From positions 48,147,580 through 48,211,579 of the forward strand of contig CM046856.1 of the NCBI GenBank assembly GCA_025617745.1: a DNA stretch of 64,000 nucleotides. Reading direction: 5' to 3'. The notes beneath the pieces are model-generated. The model saw only the letters and a list, made by a program, of their open reading frames with translations, was not told the DNA's origin and made no database searches. This DNA comes from Heliocidaris erythrogramma. Lineage: Eukaryota; Echinodermata; Echinoidea; Camarodonta; Echinometridae. This document shows, piece after piece, positions 57,995 to 64,000 of the stretch. Position 1 is the first letter of the stretch. Every line of letters starts with the position of its first letter. The translations under genes and the position numbers were made by a program.

Positions 57995-58372
57995 GCTATT
58001 CTGGCAAACCCGGAGAATAGAGGCCAGTCGGCGTGCGCGTTCCATGTTTTACAGTGCGGATCGGCAGAGACAGCCAAAAATGATCACATGTAACAAGTTC
58101 ATAATCAAGTTCAAAACAACTTCCAAATATATTTTAAATCAGGTAATTAATGCTGTGGTATATCATATTGTCCTCTTGGCTTTCAGATTTGTAGTTGTTT
58201 GATGAAAATCGTAACGATTTTTGGCCAGAAATGGAGTCAAACTCGCAAATGTTTCATCGCTGAATCTGGTGCAAGATCGTCGCCGCCACTGCCGCTGGGC
58301 TACATTTGCTTGCACACAAATGAATACAGCACGCGCAGACCGGCCCCTATTCTCCGGGTTTGCTGCTATTCT
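57995..58372. mobile_element. MITE-like inverted repeat, GCAAACCCGGAGAATAG arms
   Basis: Left arm 57995-58039 (CTGGCAAACCCGGAGAATAG...) and right arm 58331-58372 (...CTATTCTCCGGGTTTGCTG) pair over about 40 bp. The small frames across it match nothing. Confidence 0.8.
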
Positions 58373-59754
58373 AATGTTAGTGTAGATTTAAGTAGATTTG
58401 TCTTTTTTAAACGTTGCATGTTTAACTTATTATTAGAACCTTGTCCTTGACTTTGTGTAAGGCTAGAAAAGTAGAATCTACATTAACTTACTGGGGTCTA
58501 GATTCTGAAGTTAAGTCTGTTCGTAATCATAGAAAAGATGTTACATGAAGAGTCTATGTAGAGTAAATAAATTCATGTGTGATGTGGTGATTAATTTGAC
58601 CTGTCGGAGATCTACTTTTGAGAATCTTGGTTTTCACGAATCTGACAGATGTACATGTACATGGTAATCATGAGTGCATTTCATTTTCTTAAACAGATTG
58701 TGATGAATGGATGTTTTCAATTTTGCTGGTACATGATATGTCTGGTTTTATTTGAGACTAAATCTACTTTGACTTTGAACCAATATCATCTTCTCCTCCT
58801 CCTCCTCCTGTTTCTTCCTTTTCTTATTTTTCTTTTCCTTCGTCTTCTGATGATGTGATATCTTTGATAATAGTCTAGAGCTATTTCCAGAGCATTTAAA
58901 TTGGAGGCTTTCCTAAATTTTTTACCGTATAAGCTAATGGAAATGTTAAATGCCCAAGTAGGAATTGCATCTTGTGCATTTTACCTCTCTTCATCTCCAA
59001 AGAAGAAAAAAAATACCCCCATAAAAATACCCCCATAAAAATTACCCCCCCCCCAAAAAAAAAAAAGGAAGAAAAGTGAGAGAGAGAGAGGAAACCGTCT
59101 TGCTCTCTGTTTCTGCTCTCAAGTTTAAAGTTCAACTGCGGAACTGCATGAATTTTCTCAGAGGTGCAGATATTTGCCGATATACAGATAGTGACCTATG
59201 TTTTTATGATACAATTGTCCTTTTGAATCATTCCTTTGTTGGGAGAAGACTGATGACTAAAATAGTTCATTCTTTGAAGGAAGTCCAAGCATATTGACCT
59301 CAAAAGGTGTACATGTCGATCAGTTATTGTTGCTAAGATGCAGTCATTTCAAAACCAAGTTGGAACAAAATATTGCCTTTGACTTTTCAATTAAGGAAGT
59401 GCAAGTTCATATGGTTGCTATCTTCTGATTATAAAGCTGGACTTAAAAACAGGACACGTGTGGTCCAAGTTTAGATGAATGATCTTTGTTGTATGCCCAA
59501 TGCGAGCATACATGTACATGTATCACTTTAGATTTTGTTGATTGTAACATGCAGTTTCATAAAACAGTTACATAAAAGGAAATATTAACATGATTATTCC
59601 AGAAGACTCTTGATTTGTTCATGTAGATTACATTACATTGGCAGGGAGGGTCAACTCATAAAGAAAGAGGTCATGACCCCAAGTGTAAATAAATCATGAT
59701 AACACATACTGAATAGACAAGTTCATAGTTAGTGGATGTCACAAATGACCCCAA
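58373..59754. other. Noncoding stretch
   Basis: Contains a short CTC/CTT run at 58792-58850 and a poly-C/poly-A run at 59045-59067. Nothing coding recognised. Confidence 0.45.
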
Positions 59755-59908
59755 CAGACTGGTTCTGTAATGTATTCAAATTTATGCATATTTATTCTCT
59801 GAACACCTAGTGACAAGCTGTTCCATTAACCTGCTATTTATAAACGAGCCTCAATGCTTGGAATCAAGTTTGCATACATTTCTTGTTGCTATGTTCGGCA
59901 AGCTTTCA
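59755..59908 (+). mobile_element. AATAGACCGCTTC element, copy 2 (3'-truncated)
   Basis: Matches the left two thirds of copy 1 (TGTAATGTATTCAAATTTAT ... GGCAAGCTTTCA), then similarity stops. The terminal bases are worn. Confidence 0.85.
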
Positions 59909-60092
59909 TTTGTTTGTTGTCCACAGATATTTTAAACATGAGAAGTCCGTGTTGGTGCACTTTACTATGTGTATAAGAATAATCACTCTTGAAGTGATAG
60001 ATTTGCCTCATGAATAGCTTTTGTTTCGCCCTTTGAAAAGCATACTTTCACGTTGGTATCATGGAATTATTGGTGCATAATTATTGGTGCAT

Positions 60093-60315
60093 AATAGACC
60101 GCTTCGGTAATGTATGCAAATTTTATGCATACCTTTCAAACAAAGGTTGTTCTTGACAACCTGAAAGCTTGCAGGACATAGCAACAAATAATATATGCAA
60201 ACTGGATTCCAAGCATTGAGGCTCATTTATAAAAAGCAGGTTCATGGAATAGCTCGTCACTACGTGCTCAGAGAATATGTGCATAAATTTGTATACATTA
60301 CAGAAGCGGTCTATT
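60093..60315 (-). mobile_element. AATAGACCGCTTC element, copy 3 (reversed)
   Basis: Full-length copy in opposite orientation: AATAGACCGCTTCGGTAATG at the left, ACAGAAGCGGTCTATT at the right. Confidence 0.93.
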
Positions 60316-60380
60316 AGGAAACATGGTAAAATTAATAGTTCTATTAACTGAGCTGTATTTGCCATACAAAAATAGGTCAC

Positions 60381-60600
60381 AATAGACCGCTTCTGTAAAC
60401 AAATTTATGCACTTATATTCTCTGAGCACCTAGTGACGAGCTATTCCAAGAACCTGCTATTTACAATTGAGCCTCAATGCTTGGAATCCAGTTTACATAG
60501 ATTATTTGTTGCTATGTCCGGCAAGCTTTCAGGTTGTCAAGAACAACCTTTGTTTGAAAGGTATGCATAAAATTTGCATACATTACCGAAGCGGTCTATT
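60381..60600 (+). mobile_element. AATAGACCGCTTC element, copy 4
   Basis: Full-length copy, 65 bp after copy 3 and in opposite orientation to it: AATAGACCGCTTCTGTAAAC at the left, TTACCGAAGCGGTCTATT at the right. Copies 3 and 4 could pair as one 500-base hairpin. Confidence 0.93.
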
Positions 60601-61795
60601 GGTAAACATTTGTTTAAAATACATGACCTACATTGTAAGGGGAAGGGTACTGGGGGATTCCCCCTCCTTGGCATGTACACATAGTTTGTAAACATTATAT
60701 TTGTATCTTGGATTAACAGATCCTGCTCTATAACTCATAAAGGAAGGACTTTGTTAAGATTTGTCAACAACAGGTCGTTATGTAATCAGTAGGATATTAG
60801 GTTAAGATGAAACTTGTTAGATACAACATTTAAAGGTCTACACCATATACATGCAGGTCTAGCTTTTGATAGGGTGGGATGATCAGCATTCAGAATGAGA
60901 ATTCCTCGTACTAGCTTTCATGCACATGTACATCTACCACACTTTGAGTCAAAGAACCTGCCTCAACACTGAGACTAAGGCCTAAGATATTTGTGTAACT
61001 TTGGGATTTGATGGAAATTGTTTGGCAGAGAATACTGACAAATGCATGACAAAGGACAAGAAAGAGCATGATTATCTGTACAATTGAATAATGCTCACTG
61101 GCAGAGTTGTGTAGTTGTGTAACAAGCTTTTGGCAAGCACAGGCAAACATTGCACTTTCCACAGACAATATCAGAAACACATGTTCAGTGATAACATTAG
61201 CCAGACAAAAACTAAAGTCAAAGTAATGTTCACAATTTGGATCACAATACCGCATGGAATATTTCAGGTGTCGGGACATGTGTTAAATATGAAACAGTCC
61301 ATAATGTGAAATGTCACTGTACTTGCCATTTATTTTTTGTTGCACTACCCCCCCCCCCCCCCCCCCCCCCCCCAACTCCACTACCACCACCAGCAACACC
61401 ACCTTCGAAGGATGATGAATGTTAAAGTATTGTTTCATCATAGATAGTATTTCAAATGGTGTAGTAAAATTTAGTGCATCAAAATCAAAAGTACATACAT
61501 TGTTCCACCCCTTCTGTGGACAATTACTACATACTTTTGTAGGCCTACTTGTATAGTACTACCTTTACCCCTTTTAGGCATAAGGGATCTAATTATCTTG
61601 GGTGTAGTTGTCCTCTAGGGGTTAGTTGTAGGGGGTGGTAATTGTCTGGGGTGATCATCCCAAGGAGTAGTAAAGTTTAGGGGAGGTAAGGAGCATATCA
61701 TCCTTTATTAATTATTGTATTCTCACAACATTTACATTATTAATAGTAACCTGTCTTTTTCATTTCTCCTCCCGCTGTCTCTTTGTCCTTCTCTC
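60601..61795. other. Noncoding stretch
   Basis: A poly-C run lies at 61350-61373. No exon recognised on either strand. Confidence 0.45.
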
Positions 61796-61972
61796 TCCCC
61801 CCCTCTCTCTCTCTCTCCCCCCCCCCCCTCTCTCTCCCCCCCCCCCCCCCCTCTCTCTCCCCCCCCCCCCCCTCTCTCTCTCCCCCCCTCTCTCTCTCCC
61901 CCCCTCTCTCTCTCCCCCCCCTCTCTCTCTCCTCTCTTTTTTTCTTTAATAATAATAATAATAATAATAATA
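61796..61972. repeat. CT/poly-C tract followed by AAT repeat
   Basis: Alternating CTCTCT and C-runs to about 61935, then (AAT)n at 61948-61971. Confidence 0.95.
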
Positions 61973-62809
61973 TGAACACTTGTAATGCACGGTATCCATC
62001 ATGGGTAGATGCTCATGGCACAGTGAAAGGAAGATAGAAGATATAAAGATATAAGAAAAGGGATGAAGGGAACATCTGAATTTGTACAATATTCGCAAGC
62101 TGCAACCATATTTTTTGTAACCACCTTGGGTGTTGTTTTGAGTCATACATGTATGTGACCAGTGACTGATAAGAAACCAGATCATTCATCAGTTAGCGGA
62201 AAGTTACAAAAACAAGTTTAGCAAAGAAGTTTAATTCTATATCGAAGTAGCCCTGACTCAATCCTGAACCTTTAACATTTTGAGTCACCGGAAGAAATTT
62301 TGAAATATTTCTCCTTACTTTCTGGTTACAAAAATAATTATTTCTGAAATGAATAGTTTTATTCTTTGATTAAAAGTAGTGTTTCTTATTAATATATTAG
62401 TGTTCATTTGTGCCTGAATAGTCTGCATGTAGAGACATTTTTTTAGAAAAATGTTTGGCGAAAAATGTCAGAATTTGTAAAAACTAACTTTATGCAGAAT
62501 TACCTTGTCAACAACCAGCTTACTAGTAGTTCTAAAGTACCCCTTCAGTAATAAAGTACCAGATTGAGTCTGGTTGTATGGAGACTAAGGGAATGCCTAC
62601 TACTCCCCTCCCCTGTTTTTTACTCAATTGATTGAATCTTGGCATATTTCAAGGTGGGTATTAGGGGGTGGGAGGAGGGGGGGGGGGGGGGAGGAACTCT
62701 CCTAGACAAGAAGCTAGGCTTTCAAAATGATTTAATTAACAAGCGCTGTAATATTGTATCAAAGGTAAAGAAGTATCATATGTACAAGGGGTGCCACCTT
62801 ACCCCCAAA
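61973..62809. other. Noncoding stretch
   Basis: G-rich run at 62673-62692. Nothing else recognised. Confidence 0.45.
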
Positions 62810-63125
62810 TACTTTTGAAACTAGAAAGGCCGTCAAAGGCGGCAGACCCACGCCTTAGCGGCGCTACAGAGTAGTTGCAATACTATACTAACTATAGGGT
62901 CAAAACTTCAAGGTCACACAAAATTTGCAGGGGTCAACCGATCATCACCAAAATCTAATCGATTCTTTCCTGTCACTATCTTGAACATTCCCTGAACATT
63001 CCCTGAACATTTGGTGCAAATCCTTTCACCCGTTCTCTAGTTACCTTGTACACAAACAAACAAACAAACAAACAAACATACGAAGCCCTTTACATAACCC
63101 TGCCGATTTTATCGGCGTGGGTAAT
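62810..63125. repeat. Unclassified dispersed-repeat-like sequence ending near a CAAA microsatellite
   Basis: The text CTTCAAGGTCACACAAAATT, CCTGAACATTCCCTGAACAT and a (CAAA)n run at 63051-63078 looks like the 3' part of a dispersed invertebrate repeat. It is single copy in this window, so the class is a guess. Confidence 0.4.
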
Positions 63126-64000
63126 AATGTACATAACATGTAGGTCAAAGACGTCTTAACCCTAAGCCCACCTGCCAAAAAAAGTACAAAAGTACATTCT
63201 TTGTTTTCAGCCTTCAATTATTACTCATAATCCAATGTATTAAAGGGCGTTATATTCCTTATATGGATTGCAACATGCACAGAGCGATTTCCTGAAAATG
63301 TTATCGCTCTTTTCTGGTCAGCAAGGTTTCATTCGGTGATGACGCTTTTCTAGATTCTGGCAACCAGTGAACAATTTCCTGTTAGTGTTATGGAGCATTA
63401 AATAGATGGGGGATTCACCTAGAGCCATTATTCTACACAGAGACGGCAGGGCAGGACCTTTTGTGCTTATTTGAGGGAACACAAATTTTATCCATGATTG
63501 GTTTCTCATTTGGATCATTTTCTTTTTGCCAAGTTTTAAAGAGAGAATTGCCAATTGAGTAAGATTCATTAATTTTTGAATATATTAGATGTCCTGTTCT
63601 TTGTCTTCCATTTAATCTTCTTTGATTATATATCTTCTCTGAACATACTTTTTGTGTTTGTTTCAAATTTTTTTTGGTGTAAATTTGAGATATATATTTT
63701 TTATTTGTGATATACATTGCTTTGTAAAAAAAATACTTTTGTGATTCTAGTTACTGTACTTATTGTATTTTGTTGCTAATTTCATTTAAGTGCATGCTAG
63801 AGATACATGTATGACGTGATGTGCATTTTATTTGTGAACTGACTCTCTTTTCCCTCTTATTTTGCTTGAATGGAGATTCTTAGTGTGAATTTTTGGCTTT
63901 TATCTACTTTATTCTGTTCTTTTCAAATTTTATGGTATTAATCATTAGATTGTCAATCTTGATGGGAGAAAAGACGAGATACATAAAGTATTTGTTTTCA
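63126..64000. other. AT-rich end of window
   Basis: No feature I can support. A minus-strand frame at 63433-63717 has ordinary composition but no recognisable domain. Confidence 0.4.

Noticed and set aside
61715..62037. Pro/Ser/Leu-rich and Arg/Glu-rich open frames
   Set aside because: Readings of the CT/poly-C tract on both strands.
63433..63717. Minus-strand frame of 94 codons near the window end
   Set aside because: Plausible composition but no recognisable domain or neighbours; not enough to call a gene.

Overview
The window is eukaryotic, almost certainly from a marine invertebrate deuterostome; a sea urchin or another echinoderm is my best guess. The evidence is indirect: one spliced gene with GT-AG introns of about 0.5 to 9.7 kb, AT-rich noncoding DNA, many short inverted-repeat elements (several starting and ending in TTAA), CATGTACATG-type motifs, tRNA-type SINEs and CR1/Jockey-type LINE pieces. 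No bacterial features are present.

The only convincing protein-coding gene lies on the + strand from 14369 to 45893. I could place 17 exons whose phases all join. Together they encode a 1128-residue Cl-/HCO3- anion exchanger of the SLC4A1/2/3 (AE) type. Exons 1-2 carry an acidic, basic N-terminal extension. Exons 3-7 carry the cytoplasmic band-3 domain. Exons 8-16 carry the 14-span transport domain. Exon 17 is a short cytoplasmic tail ending in DEYxxTHMPV, the AE family ending. The N-terminal limit is the least certain part, and further upstream exons may lie outside the window.

From 1 to 14.3 kb there is no recognisable exon, only repeats: a cluster of inverted GGTTCATAATTCCGAA motifs, several MITE-like palindromes, pyrimidine tracts and a small hairpin family. 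Intron 1 (14661-24392) holds a 3.96-kb element with 31-bp perfect terminal inverted repeats, whose right end is a 276-bp tandem array built from the same terminal motif. It also holds a tRNA-type SINE and two pogo-like MITEs. Intron 2 holds a SINE with a 7SL-like head. Intron 3 holds a 5'-truncated, frameshifted LINE reverse transcriptase. Introns 3 and 6 hold oppositely oriented copies of one 300-bp TTAA element, bracketing exons 4-6. Intron 8 starts almost directly with a 1.4-kb inverted-repeat element.

Two exon-level duplications of almost the same size stand out. One is a 158-bp offset copy of the 3' half of exon 15, with a working-looking splice donor. The other is a 157-bp offset copy of the end of exon 17 and the start of the 3' UTR, which repeats the tail motif and stop. 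From 46 to 64 kb I see no confident gene: a LINE 3' fragment, numerous MITEs (including four copies of a family starting AATAGACCGCTTC), simple repeats and AT-rich sequence.

The strongest unexplained structures are the hairpin family with arms around GCCAGAAGGGCGTTAACTC (eight copies, one nested inside another), the self-similar 4-kb element in intron 1, and the twin ~157-bp exon duplications.
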